NCBI GenBank assembly: GCA_017439085.1 | Contig: JAFRTU010000003.1 | Location: 40,231-104,230 of the forward strand | Length of the DNA: 64,000 nucleotides | DNA from: Clostridia bacterium | Lineage (GTDB): Bacteria; Bacillota; Clostridia; Christensenellales; Christensenellaceae | Reading direction: 5' to 3' | Shown: one piece after another, positions 25,811 to 33,857 of the stretch | Layout: each line of letters starts with the position of its first letter | Numbering within the stretch: the first letter of the stretch is position 1 | Made by a program: the position numbers and the translations under genes | Notes under the pieces: model-generated | Seen by the model: only the letters and a program-made list of their open reading frames with translations | What the model was told of the DNA's origin: nothing | Databases searched by the model: none

Positions 25811-26470
25811 GTTTTCATTAAAGAGATGCATGAATTCCGGATGCCATTGTACTCCGATGACATATGAGTAGTCATTATGCTCTATACCTTCTATGAGTCC
25901 GTCTTCAGAAACGGCATCTGCTGTAAGACCCGGGGCAAGATCTTTTATAGCCTGATGATGAAGGCTATTGACACCTATCTCACCCGGATGAAGTATATCA
26001 GCTAATCTGGTCCCTTTTTTTATGGTTACGGCATGTACGAACCTGTCGTACGGTTTTTCCATGTCATGGGCGATATCAGTCTCATACTGGCTAGGTATAT
26101 CCTGATACAGAGTGCCTCCGAAATATACATTAAGGAACTGCATTCCCCTGCAAATGCCAAGTACAGGTTTATCTGCCTTAAGGAATGCATCAGTCAGTTT
26201 TGTCTCCATTTTATCTCTTAATCTGGAGAGACTTCCCAGTTTTTCATGAGGTTCTTCGCCATACAGGGCGGGATCTATGTCCTGTCCTCCGGTTATAAGA
26301 AGTCCGTCCAGTTTTTCCGCTAGGGAAGCCAGATCTTCTTCGTCGTCAGTTATGCTCAGCATTACGGGAACGGCTCCTGCTTCATAAAGAGCATCGAAAT
26401 AGTCGTTAAGCATCCAAAGGCTTTTGAGTTCAGTATCGTCAAGGGGAACCACCCCGATAACAGGTCTCAT
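25754..26470 (-). CDS. Class I glutamine amidotransferase, gamma-glutamyl-GABA hydrolase-like (peptidase C26)
   Basis: A 238-residue protein with the PuuD-type catalytic triad: GICRGMQFLN carries the Cys nucleophile (about residue 110), and GVQWHPEFM (about 210) the His-x-Glu pair. ITGGQDIDPALYGEEP near 74 and NSLHHQAIKDL near 172 are further family blocks. The family hydrolyses gamma-glutamyl bonds in polyamine and related catabolism. It stands alone on the minus strand; the C-terminal 57 bases overlap the degraded regulator gene in the opposite sense. No polyamine genes are adjacent, so the substrate is uncertain. Confidence 0.88.
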   Translation of the reverse strand: MRPVIGVVPLDDTELKSLWMLNDYFDALYEAGAVPVMLSITDDEEDLASLAEKLDGLLITGGQDIDPALYGEEPHEKLGSLSRLRDKMETKLTDAFLKADKPVLGICRGMQFLNVYFGGTLYQDIPSQYETDIAHDMEKPYDRFVHAVTIKKGTRLADILHPGEIGVNSLHHQAIKDLAPGLTADAVSEDGLIEGIEHNDYSYVIGVQWHPEFMHLFNENSKLIFRSFTDAAKSKKSY

Positions 26471-26493
26471 ATGATCTTCTCCAGTATCCTTTC

Positions 26494-26521
26494 AAAAAAG
26501 GCCTTACTCTCGTAAGGCCTT
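26494..26521 (-). terminator. Rho-independent terminator of the rpsF-ssb-rpsR operon
   Basis: On the minus strand AAGGCCTTA and TAAGGCCTT form a nine-base stem around CGAGAG, followed by a T run (A at 26494-26499). It lies eight bases after rpsR. Confidence 0.85.
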
Positions 26522-26529
26522 TTCAAACA

Positions 26530-26778
26530 TTATTCAGCGATATACGGTAATAATGCCATGACTCTTGCTCTCTTGATTGCAACAGCCAGCTCTCTCTGGT
26601 GCTTTGCGCAGCATCCCGTAGCTCTTCTCGGAGCTATCTTGCCGCTTTCAGCGATGTATTTTCTGAGAGTGCCGATATCCTTGTAATCTATATATGTGCT
26701 GTTCTCAGCACAGAAAGCACAGAATTTCTTCTTAACACGTCTGATCCTCGGACGTCTCTGATTGTTTCTTTCTTCCAT
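26530..26778 (-). CDS. rpsR: 30S ribosomal protein S18
   Basis: An 82-residue basic protein with the S18 core: [49 protein letters not shown]. The Cys residues (KKFCAFC, GCCAKH) suggest a zinc-binding form of S18. It is the last gene of rpsF-ssb-rpsR and binds S6 in the small-subunit platform. AGGAGAAAAGCT precedes the ATG. Confidence 0.95.
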   Translation of the reverse strand: MEERNNQRRPRIRRVKKKFCAFCAENSTYIDYKDIGTLRKYIAESGKIAPRRATGCCAKHQRELAVAIKRARVMALLPYIAE

Positions 26779-26802
26779 AGCTTTTCTCCTCTAATAAATT
26801 GA

Positions 26803-27252
26803 TCAGAACGGCAGATCTTCGTCATCTATGAGCACATCGCCCATTTCCTGGGAGAATATGTCATCCACGTTATCCTGGGATGAGCTTCCGCCCTGGGGAT
26901 TTGCCTGATATGAACCGCCGCCTCCGTACTGGGAATTGCCTGTGCCCGTCGGACGGTCGAGGAATTCCACGTCGTCTGCCTGGACTTCGGTAACGTATCT
27001 CTTGATGCCGTCCTTGCCTTCGTAGTTTCTGGTACGAAGCTCACCGACGACTGCGACTCTCTGGCCCTGTACGAGATACTTTCCGCAGATGTCTGCCAGG
27101 CCTCTCCAAGCCACGACATTTATGAAGTCTGTCTCTTCACGGTTCTGTCTTCTGTTGACAGCGACCGAGAATGTGGTGACGCTGACTCCGGTAGGGGTCG
27201 TTCTGGCTTCAGGAGCTCTTGTTAATCTTCCTACGATAAATACCTTATTCAT
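26803..27252 (-). CDS. ssb: Single-stranded DNA-binding protein
   Basis: A 149-residue SSB: the OB fold occupies residues 1-105 (MNKVFIVGRLTRAPEARTT, FINVVAWRGLADICGKYL, GQRVAVVGELRTRNYEGKDG), then a Gly/Gln-rich linker, and the acidic tip DVLIDDEDLPF that binds partner proteins. Its position between rpsF and rpsR is the conserved bacterial arrangement. Confidence 0.95.
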   Translation of the reverse strand: MNKVFIVGRLTRAPEARTTPTGVSVTTFSVAVNRRQNREETDFINVVAWRGLADICGKYLVQGQRVAVVGELRTRNYEGKDGIKRYVTEVQADDVEFLDRPTGTGNSQYGGGGSYQANPQGGSSSQDNVDDIFSQEMGDVLIDDEDLPF

Positions 27253-27269
27253 GGTGTTACCTCTAAAAA

Positions 27270-27554
27270 TCAGTCTCTTTTGATGATCATGTAACGAACA
27301 GTATTCTCGTTGATCCTGAAGTTTCTGCCAAGCTCTTCAATGAAATCAGCAGGAGCTTTGAAATTAACAAGAACGTAATATCCCTCATTTTTGTAGTTGA
27401 TAGGATATGCAAACTTTCTCTTACCCCACTCTTCAGCGGATTCGATCTCGCCGCCGTTGGACGTTATAAGATCTGCATATCTCTGGATGAGAGCAGCTCT
27501 GGCTTCGTCTTCCATCTCAGCTTCGAGGATGTAAAGTAATTCATAGCTATTCAT
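27270..27554 (-). CDS. rpsF: 30S ribosomal protein S6
   Basis: A 94-residue S6 protein: SYELLYILEAEMEDEARAALI, then GGEIESAEEWGKRKFAYPINYKNEGYYVLVNF and the C-terminal FRINENTVRYMIIKRD. The ATG at 27554 follows AAGGAGGTCCATACT; the in-frame extension to 27590 is part of the leader RNA. A leader hairpin with a CCG element lies just upstream and may bind the S6:S18 complex to regulate the operon. Confidence 0.95.
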   Translation of the reverse strand: MNSYELLYILEAEMEDEARAALIQRYADLITSNGGEIESAEEWGKRKFAYPINYKNEGYYVLVNFKAPADFIEELGRNFRINENTVRYMIIKRD

Positions 27555-27560
27555 AGTATG

Positions 27561-27602
27561 GACCTCCTTATGGACTTTCCGGCACCGCAAGGTGCAAGGA
27601 TG
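27561..27602 (-). promoter_or_regulatory. Possible S6:S18-binding leader element
   Basis: On the minus strand GCACC-TTGC-GGTGC makes a five-base hairpin, flanked by CCTT (5') and AAGG (3'), with CCG directly after the inner stem. This resembles the CCG-containing autoregulatory RNA motif found in many rpsF leaders, and the outer AAGG is part of the ribosome site. Assignment is by eye; no covariance test was run. Confidence 0.5.
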
Positions 27603-27673
27603 CGTTTGATATTATACAACAGGCGGTTTTACAAGTGCAATCCTTTTTTGCCTGTGATATCCGTTACATTTTC

Positions 27674-28513
27674 TTATTTGCTCTTTATTATCTCTTCTAT
27701 CACGTCTGCACAATGATCAAGGTCATTCCCGGCATATCCTTCGATGTTCTCTTTCTCCGTGAGCTCAGCTATGGTCTCATCAAGGGGGAGCTCTCCTAAA
27801 AGAGGAAGTCCGAACTTCTCGGATATTGATGACGACTGGTTACCGAAGAGGTTGATCCTTCTTCCGCAGTCAGGGCAGTTGAGATAGCTCATGTTCTGGA
27901 CTACTCCGAGCACGGGGATGTTCATCATCTTTGCCATATTCACGGATTTAGTGACTATGAGGTTCACGAGATCCTGTGGGATGGTGACCATCACGATCCC
28001 GTCAAGGGGTATGGACTGGAATACGGTAAGGGAAACGTCTCCGGTCCCCGGAGGCATGTCTATAAGTATGATGTCCATGTCTTCCCATAGCGTGTTGGAC
28101 CAGAACTGGGTTATGACGTTCGATATGATAGGGCCTCTCCATACTACGGGAGCATCCTCTTCTTCAAGGAGCAGGTTGATGGAGATCATCTCGATCCCGC
28201 TTTCAGTCCTTACGGGGAGTATAGTCTCGCCGTCATAGCTCGTTGCAAGGGAATGTACCCCGAAGAGTTTTGGGATAGATGGTCCCGTCAGGTCTGCGTC
28301 AATAATACCCGTCTTATATCCTCTGCGGTTAAGAAGTGCGGCAAGGATAGCGGTGATGGAGGATTTTCCCACTCCGCCCTTTCCACTGCACACTCCAACA
28401 ACTGCCTTTACTTTGCTGTTCTCGTTGAGAGGGGCCTTAAGATTCGGGGCTTTCCTGCTTGGACAGTCAAGTCCGCAGCTCGCACAATCTGTTTCGTTGC
28501 AATTCTGACTCAT
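27674..28513 (-). CDS. Mrp/NBP35-family Fe-S cluster carrier ATPase
   Basis: A 279-residue P-loop protein. The N-terminal CNETDCASCGLDC is Cys-rich, as in the ferredoxin-like head of NBP35-type scaffolds; the deviant Walker A is CSGKGGVGKSSI (about 43-54), the Walker B region is LIDMPPGTGD (about 151), and CPDCGRRI near 214 is the CxxC pair that carries a bridging cluster in the dimer. It probably hands Fe-S clusters to apoproteins in the cytoplasm. Ribosome site AAGGAGATTATCTG precedes ATG. It follows the rpsF leader on the same strand and is divergent from the HIT gene. Confidence 0.9.
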   Translation of the reverse strand: MSQNCNETDCASCGLDCPSRKAPNLKAPLNENSKVKAVVGVCSGKGGVGKSSITAILAALLNRRGYKTGIIDADLTGPSIPKLFGVHSLATSYDGETILPVRTESGIEMISINLLLEEEDAPVVWRGPIISNVITQFWSNTLWEDMDIILIDMPPGTGDVSLTVFQSIPLDGIVMVTIPQDLVNLIVTKSVNMAKMMNIPVLGVVQNMSYLNCPDCGRRINLFGNQSSSISEKFGLPLLGELPLDETIAELTEKENIEGYAGNDLDHCADVIEEIIKSK

Positions 28514-28600
28514 CAGATAATCTCCTTATATCGAATATGGTAGAATATAACCGAATTAATTATACCAATAGAGTCAACAATTACAAAACAGGAGACGGAT

Positions 28601-28993
28601 ATGTGTGATTTTTGCAGGATAGTGAACGGAGAGATGGATATTGATCTGGTTTATCAGGATGAACTGATAACAGCATTTCTCGATTATGAACCAATAAACG
28701 AGGGACACGTGCTCATAGTCCCGAACGTCCATGTTGGCTCTCTTGTTGATGTGCCTGATGAGGCTATTGTCAGGATGATGTGGCTTGCCCGGAAACTCAT
28801 AAAGAGGTTTGAAGAGATTTACAGAACAGATGGCTATACACTCATGAACAACGGAGGAAGCGCCGGAGATCTGGATCATTTCCATTTCCATGTCTTTCCG
28901 AGGTTCGAAGGAGACGGATTCGGCTGGCTGGATTCCGGTGCTGAACATGATCATTCGTGCAGGATAGTGGATCTTTTGAGAGAAGGATTATGA
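28601..28993 (+). CDS. HIT-family hydrolase
   Basis: A 130-residue histidine-triad protein. MCDFCRIVNGE has the CxxC metal-binding pair often seen in HIT proteins, HVLIVPNVHVGSLVDV is the core strand, NNGGSAGDLDHFHFHVFPRF holds the catalytic HxHxH triad. HIT proteins cleave phosphoramidate or adenylate bonds of nucleotides. ATG 28601 has CAGGAGACGGAT upstream. Confidence 0.9.
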   Translation: MCDFCRIVNGEMDIDLVYQDELITAFLDYEPINEGHVLIVPNVHVGSLVDVPDEAIVRMMWLARKLIKRFEEIYRTDGYTLMNNGGSAGDLDHFHFHVFPRFEGDGFGWLDSGAEHDHSCRIVDLLREGL

Positions 28994-29026
28994 TGTCTTA
29001 CAGTGTAAGTTATGCCGTTGCCGTAA

Positions 29027-29055
29027 TTGACACTGTTTTTCAAAAATGATATATT
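29027..29055 (+). promoter_or_regulatory. Promoter of the tRNA-Arg gene
   Basis: TTGACA (29027-29032) and TATATT (29050-29055) with a 17-base spacer place the start point near 29062, a few bases before the mature tRNA at 29069. A CTTAC-AGT-GTAAG hairpin lies upstream at 28997-29009. Confidence 0.75.
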
Positions 29056-29068
29056 TAGCAAAGCTTTT

Positions 29069-29145
29069 GTGTCTGTAGCTCAGTTGGATAGAGTGCTTGA
29101 CTACGAATCAAGAGGTCGCGGGTTCGAGTCCCTCCAGGCACGCCA
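29069..29145 (+). tRNA. tRNA-Arg (anticodon ACG)
   Basis: A complete cloverleaf: the acceptor strands GTGTCTG (29069-29075) and CAGGCAC (29135-29141) pair with one G-T, the D arm begins TAGCTCAGTTGG, the anticodon loop CTACGAA is closed by CTTGA/TCAAG, the T arm has GGTTCGAGTCC, and after discriminator G the CCA is encoded (29143-29145). Anticodon ACG would be edited to ICG and read CGU, CGC and CGA codons. Confidence 0.96.
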
Positions 29146-29154
29146 TGCTTCAAT

Positions 29155-29183
29155 ACCCTTCGTTAATGAAACGGAGGGTTTTT
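29155..29183 (+). terminator. Terminator of tRNA-Arg
   Basis: ACCCTTCGTT (29155-29164) pairs with AACGGAGGGT (29170-29179) with one wobble, then a T run. Confidence 0.8.
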
Positions 29184-29305
29184 GTTTTCATTTTTTCAGA
29201 CAATAAAGAAAGAGTCTGATTTATAACGACATTTGTTGTGGTTACTTCTTTATATATTTGATAAACTATAAATAGAAAACGATATACTGGATCGGATGAA
29301 GAAGC

Positions 29306-29432
29306 AGGGAGAGATCATGAAAATGGCGCCGAAGGGGCACAGCGAAAACTCTCAGGCAAAAGGACCGGCTTTGGACGAAACTCTGGAAAGCTAACAAGCA
29401 CCAACGAGGTAATTCTTTCAGGTATACGACAG
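29306..29432 (+). promoter_or_regulatory. Glycine riboswitch (aptamer plus shorter second aptamer)
   Basis: The first aptamer has AGGGAGAG, GCGCCGAAGGGGCA, AAAACTCTCAGGCAAAAGGACC and ACTCTGGAAAG, the conserved core of glycine riboswitches. A second, shorter unit follows with CACCAACGAGGTAA, TTCTTTCAGGTATACGACAGAG. The gene set downstream is gcvT-H-PA-PB, the classic target. Glycine binding should prevent the terminator at 29433 and so switch the operon on. A possible promoter is TTGATA (29258-29263) and TATACT (29283-29288). Confidence 0.93.
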
Positions 29433-29462
29433 AGGCAAAGATTTATTTCTTTGCCTTTTTTT
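29433..29462 (+). terminator. Riboswitch-controlled terminator before gcvT
   Basis: AGGCAAAG (29433-29440) and CTTTGCCT (29449-29456) form an eight-base stem, followed by T. The left arm overlaps the end of the second glycine aptamer, so ligand binding can compete with it. Confidence 0.88.
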
Positions 29463-29488
29463 ATACATTTTCGGGAGAGGAGGAACAT

Positions 29489-30574
29489 ATGGAACTAAAG
29501 ACACCGCTCTATGAAGAGCATGTAAGACTCGGAGGGACCATCGTACCCTTTGCAGGATACCTGCTGCCGGTCCAGTATCCTTCGGGAGTGATAAAGGAAC
29601 ATATGGCAGTAAGGGAGAATGCAGGTCTTTTTGACGTATCCCATATGGGAGAGGTCACATTCAAAGGAGAGACGGCGCTTTCGACGCTGAACCATGTCCT
29701 GACCAACGACTATTCCGACATGAAGATCGGAAAGGTCAGATACGGAATGCTCCTTAACGATGACGGAGGGGTGGTAGATGACCTGATAGTATATAAATTC
29801 AGAGAGGACTGCTATTTTGTCGTGGTGAATGCTGCTAACAGGCATAAGGACGTCGAATACATGAGGGACAAGATCCTCCCTGGGACGATAATGGAGGACA
29901 TATCCGATTCCGTCGCCCAGGTCGCCCTCCAGGGCCCCAGATCTTTCGACATAATAAGGAAGCTCATGAAAGAGGAAGATATCCCCAAGGGCTACTACAC
30001 CTGTAAGGAACATGTGGACATAGACGGGATGGACTGTATCATATCCTATACCGGATATACGGGAGAAAAGGGATTTGAGATTTATACCGCAAACGAGAAT
30101 GCGGTAAGACTCTGGAATCTGCTCCTGGAGACGGGAAAGGATGATGGCCTTATCCCGTGCGGACTCGGAGCCAGGGACACATTGAGACTGGAAGCCGGCA
30201 TGCCGCTTTACGGACACGAAATGGATGATACCATTTCCCCGTTCGACACGAATCTCGGATATGGAGTCAGGATGGACAAAGCTGAGTTCGTAGGGAAGGA
30301 GGGCCTCCTAAAGAGAGGAGAACCGAAGATCGCAAGAGTAGGTCTCGAGATGATCGACAGAGGAGTCATGAGAGAGCATCAGGACCTTTATTCCGATGAC
30401 AGGAAGATAGGACATACGACAAGCGGTACCCACTGTCCGTATCTCAGGAAGGCTGTGGCGATGGCACTTGTGGAAAAGGAATACGCGGAGCCGGGAACCG
30501 AGCTCATCGTAGACGTCAGAGGAAGGAAACTGAAGGTGAGGGTGATACCCTTGCCGTTCTATAAAAGGAAATAG
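29489..30574 (+). CDS. gcvT: Glycine cleavage system T protein (aminomethyltransferase)
   Basis: A 361-residue T protein that transfers the aminomethyl carbon from lipoyl-H protein to tetrahydrofolate and releases ammonia. Typical blocks are HVRLGGTIVPFAGYLLPVQY at the N-terminus, NAGLFDVSHMGEV (about 45-57) with the folate-contacting Asp, VALQGPRS near 145, TGYTGEKGFEIY near 195, and DTLRLEAGMPLYGHEMD near 230. AGAGGAGGAACAT is the ribosome site. First gene of gcvT-gcvH-gcvPA-gcvPB, under glycine riboswitch control. Confidence 0.96.
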   Translation: MELKTPLYEEHVRLGGTIVPFAGYLLPVQYPSGVIKEHMAVRENAGLFDVSHMGEVTFKGETALSTLNHVLTNDYSDMKIGKVRYGMLLNDDGGVVDDLIVYKFREDCYFVVVNAANRHKDVEYMRDKILPGTIMEDISDSVAQVALQGPRSFDIIRKLMKEEDIPKGYYTCKEHVDIDGMDCIISYTGYTGEKGFEIYTANENAVRLWNLLLETGKDDGLIPCGLGARDTLRLEAGMPLYGHEMDDTISPFDTNLGYGVRMDKAEFVGKEGLLKRGEPKIARVGLEMIDRGVMREHQDLYSDDRKIGHTTSGTHCPYLRKAVAMALVEKEYAEPGTELIVDVRGRKLKVRVIPLPFYKRK

Positions 30575-30595
30575 GGAAATTCGGAGGAATAAGCA

Positions 30596-30979
30596 ATGTC
30601 AAAAGTATTAGAGGAACTGAAATACCTTGAGACCCATGAATGGATCAGGGAAGAAGATGACGGGACGTACACCGTAGGCATTTCGGACTATGCCCAGGAT
30701 GCCCTTGGAGACATAGTCTACGTGAATCTGCCTGAGGCAGGAGAAGAGATCCAAGAGGGAGACTCATTTGCCGAGGTAGAGAGCGTAAAGTCCGTTTCGG
30801 ACGTGTATTCTCCGGCAAGCGGAGAGATCCTGGAAGTGAACGAGAATCTAATGGATGAGCCTGAGAGGATCAATCAGGATCCCTACGGGGCATGGATCAT
30901 AAGGATCGGAAACGCAGAGCTTTCAGACAAGCTGATGAACAGCACAGAATACGAAGAATTTCTAGAGAACGAGGCATGA
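30596..30979 (+). CDS. gcvH: Glycine cleavage system H protein
   Basis: A 127-residue lipoyl carrier. The lipoylated Lys is K65 within EVESVKSVSDV, followed by SPASGEILEVNENL; both are standard H-protein features. It shuttles the aminomethyl group between the P, T and L proteins. The L protein is not in this window. Confidence 0.96.
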   Translation: MSKVLEELKYLETHEWIREEDDGTYTVGISDYAQDALGDIVYVNLPEAGEEIQEGDSFAEVESVKSVSDVYSPASGEILEVNENLMDEPERINQDPYGAWIIRIGNAELSDKLMNSTEYEEFLENEA

Positions 30980-30982
30980 ATC

Positions 30983-32296
30983 ATGGGAAGATACGTTGTT
31001 TCTACTAAAGAAGAACAACTGGAGATGCTCAGGGCCATAGGTCTTGATTCCCTTGATGATCTGTATGCGGACGTTCCAGACGAAGCCAAAGCTTCCGAGT
31101 TCAATGTGCCTGAGGGCATGAGCGAACTCGAGGTGAGAGAGAAACTGGAAGAGATGGCCGACAGGAACGTGCGGTTCAGGAAGGTCTTCAGGGGAGCAGG
31201 CGCCTACAGGCACTATATCCCCGCCATAGTGAAGTCCATCGTCACAAAGGAAGAATTCGTGACTGCATATACTCCATATCAGGCGGAGATATCACAGGGC
31301 GTGCTCCAGTCGATATTCGAATACCAGACACAGATGTGCGAGCTTACGGGAATGGATGCATCGAACGCTTCCATATACGACGGAGCGACGGCTGCGGCGG
31401 AAGCAGTCATGATGTGCATCGACAGGAAGAGGAATAAGGTACTGGTCTCAGAGGCACTGAATCCCGAGACCATTGAAGTAGTAAAGACATACTGTGAGAG
31501 CAGGGACGTTGAGGTCGTAACGGTTCCGCTAAAGGAAGGAAAAACAGACATTGAAGCTCTGAAGGAAAGACTCGACAGCGAAACGGCAGCAGTTATCATC
31601 CAGTCTCCGAACTTCTATGGACTGATAGAAGACATTGCTTCCTCTGTGGAAGTCGCACATGACAGCGGAGCTAAATACATAATGTCAGTGAACCCCATAG
31701 CGCTTGGTATCCTCAGGACTCCGGGAGAATACGGATGTGACATATGCGTGGCTGAAGGCCAGCCTCTAGGGATGCCGATGGGATTCGGAGGCCCATATCT
31801 CGGAATAATGACTTGCAAGGCTGCCATGACAAGGAAGCTTCCTGGCAGGATCGTAGGAGAGACCACGGATCATGAGGGGAGGAGGGCATTCGTTCTTACA
31901 CTTCAGGCCAGGGAGCAGCATATAAGAAGGGAGAAGGCTTCCTCCAACGTCTGCTCCAATGAAGCTCTGTGCGCCATGACCGCCTCGGTATATCTTGCCG
32001 CCATGGGTCCTGACGGACTGAAACAGGTGGCCGAAAATTGTGTGGCCCATGCCCATTATCTTAGGGACAGGCTTCTTGAACTCGGATTCAGACAAAGATA
32101 TGACGGAGAGTTCTTCCATGAATTCCTTGTTGAAAGCCCTGCAGATCCAAAAGCGATAGAGAAAGCTCTTGCAGATAAGGGCATCCTCTCTGGACTTGAG
32201 GTGGACGGAGGGATCCTCTTCTGCGCCACGGAGCTCACGGGAAAGAAGGATATAGACGAGCTCATCGAGACCGTAAAGGAGGTGATCTCAAAATGA
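30983..32296 (+). CDS. gcvPA: Glycine dehydrogenase (decarboxylating) subunit 1
   Basis: A 437-residue alpha subunit of the split P protein found in Bacillota and archaea. YVVSTKEEQLEMLRAIG starts it; YTPYQAEISQGVLQSIFEYQT and DGATAAAEAVMM (about 130-145) and EGQPLGMPMGFGGPYLGIM (about 255) are characteristic. It acts with GcvPB in PLP-dependent decarboxylation of glycine. The stop of gcvH is three bases before its ATG, and its own stop overlaps the gcvPB ATG by four bases. Confidence 0.96.
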   Translation: MGRYVVSTKEEQLEMLRAIGLDSLDDLYADVPDEAKASEFNVPEGMSELEVREKLEEMADRNVRFRKVFRGAGAYRHYIPAIVKSIVTKEEFVTAYTPYQAEISQGVLQSIFEYQTQMCELTGMDASNASIYDGATAAAEAVMMCIDRKRNKVLVSEALNPETIEVVKTYCESRDVEVVTVPLKEGKTDIEALKERLDSETAAVIIQSPNFYGLIEDIASSVEVAHDSGAKYIMSVNPIALGILRTPGEYGCDICVAEGQPLGMPMGFGGPYLGIMTCKAAMTRKLPGRIVGETTDHEGRRAFVLTLQAREQHIRREKASSNVCSNEALCAMTASVYLAAMGPDGLKQVAENCVAHAHYLRDRLLELGFRQRYDGEFFHEFLVESPADPKAIEKALADKGILSGLEVDGGILFCATELTGKKDIDELIETVKEVISK

Positions 32297-33729
32297 AGCT
32301 GCTGTTTGAAAGGAGCAGAAAGGGAAGGAGCGCCGTGATAGTGCCTCCCCTCGACGTGAATGAGTACAGGCTCCCGGACGGGCTCGCGAGAGAAAAGACT
32401 CCAAGGCTCCCCGAGATCTCGGAGGTGGATCTTTCAAGACACTATACCGAACTCATGAAACAGGTGCACGGAGTGAATGACGGGGCATATCCCCTCGGAA
32501 GCTGCACCATGAAATACAATCCCAAGGTGGATGAGGAGACCGCAGCGCTTGCGCTCTTCACTGACATACATCCTCTTCAGGATCTTTCCACCGTGCAGGG
32601 TTCCCTTGAGGTCATGTACAGGACCAAGAGACTCCTCTGCGAGCTCACGGGGATGGAGGACATGACCCTTCAGCCTGCAGCAGGGGCTCACGGAGAATAT
32701 ACAGGCCTTCTCCTCATAAGGAAATATCATCTCGACAGGAACGATCTCAAGAGGAAGAACATAATCGTCCCCGATTCGGCTCACGGCACGAACCCCGCGA
32801 GTGCCAGCATGGCAGGCTTCAGGGTGATAAACGTGAAGTCTAACGAGGAGGGCGGAATAGATCTTGACGAACTCAAAAAGGCAGTGAACGACGAGACTGC
32901 AGGTCTCATGCTCACTAATCCGAATACCCTCGGCATCTTCGACAGGAACATCCTTGAAGTCACGAAGATCATACATGAGGCAGGAGGTCTCTGCTATTAT
33001 GACGGGGCCAACATGAATGCCATAGTTGGAAGGATAAAGCCGGGCGACATGGGATTCGACTGCATACACCTGAACCTCCACAAGACGTTTGCTACGCCTC
33101 ACGGAGGCGGAGGTCCGGGAAGCGGACCTGTCGGATGCAAAGGATTCCTCGCAGGATATCTGCCGAAGCCCATCGTGACCGAAATAGACGGAGTATACGG
33201 ATTTGAGACTCCCGAAAAGACCATGGGCCAAGTGAGGAGCTTCTACGGGAACTTCCTCGTGGTGGTAAAGGCCCTTACGTATATCATGAGCCTTGGAAGA
33301 GAGGGTCTCCTTGAGGCGAGCTCGGTAGCGGTACTGAATGCGAACTACATGATGCACCGTCTGAAGGAATACTACGGCATGGCCAGCGGAAAGATCTGTA
33401 TGCACGAATTCGTGATGGATCTTGATGAACTGAAGAAGGAGACCGGAGTGAACGCCATGGATATAGCCAAGGCCAGCCTGGACTTCGGAGTCCATCCTCC
33501 GACGATGTACTTCCCGCTCATAGTCCATGAGGCCCTCATGGTAGAACCTACGGAAACCGAGAGCAGAGAAAGTCTCGATGCCCTTACGGATATATTCGTG
33601 AAGCTGGCGGAAAAGGCGCATGAGGATCCGGAGTATCTTCATAACGCTCCGTATACTACCATGATCGGAAGACCTGATGAGGCCAGGGCAGCGAGGACGC
33701 CTGTCATACGGTATGATTTTGAAGACTGA
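32293..33729 (+). CDS. gcvPB: Glycine dehydrogenase (decarboxylating) subunit 2
   Basis: A 478-residue beta subunit that holds the PLP site. HLNLHKTFATPHGGGGPG contains the Schiff-base Lys (K264), VPDSAHGTNPASASMAGF near 160 is the substrate-side loop, and YPLGSCTMKYNPK near 66 is an N-terminal signature. GcvPA is required for full activity. Last gene of the glycine cleavage operon; followed by a hairpin terminator at 33751. Confidence 0.96.
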   Translation: MKLLFERSRKGRSAVIVPPLDVNEYRLPDGLAREKTPRLPEISEVDLSRHYTELMKQVHGVNDGAYPLGSCTMKYNPKVDEETAALALFTDIHPLQDLSTVQGSLEVMYRTKRLLCELTGMEDMTLQPAAGAHGEYTGLLLIRKYHLDRNDLKRKNIIVPDSAHGTNPASASMAGFRVINVKSNEEGGIDLDELKKAVNDETAGLMLTNPNTLGIFDRNILEVTKIIHEAGGLCYYDGANMNAIVGRIKPGDMGFDCIHLNLHKTFATPHGGGGPGSGPVGCKGFLAGYLPKPIVTEIDGVYGFETPEKTMGQVRSFYGNFLVVVKALTYIMSLGREGLLEASSVAVLNANYMMHRLKEYYGMASGKICMHEFVMDLDELKKETGVNAMDIAKASLDFGVHPPTMYFPLIVHEALMVEPTETESRESLDALTDIFVKLAEKAHEDPEYLHNAPYTTMIGRPDEARAARTPVIRYDFED

Positions 33730-33750
33730 CGGCTTTTAGAAGATTTTTTG

Positions 33751-33788
33751 GGACCGTTTCCCGTTTATTTACGGAAAACGGTCCTTTA
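33751..33788 (+). terminator. Terminator of the gcv operon
   Basis: GGACCGTTT at 33751-33759 and AAACGGTCC at 33776-33784 pair, extended by CCGT/ACGG with a mismatch, then TTTA. It lies 22 bases after gcvPB. Confidence 0.75.
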
Positions 33789-33857
33789 TCTGATGATTAG
33801 CATGGAGTCCCAAGGGTTATACAGATAATGAGAACAGAGGTATGAAGGGATAAGACA

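Noticed and set aside
32434..33642. 402-codon frame antisense to gcvPB
   Set aside because: It is the complement of a strongly conserved gene; composition is Arg/His-rich and has no family features.
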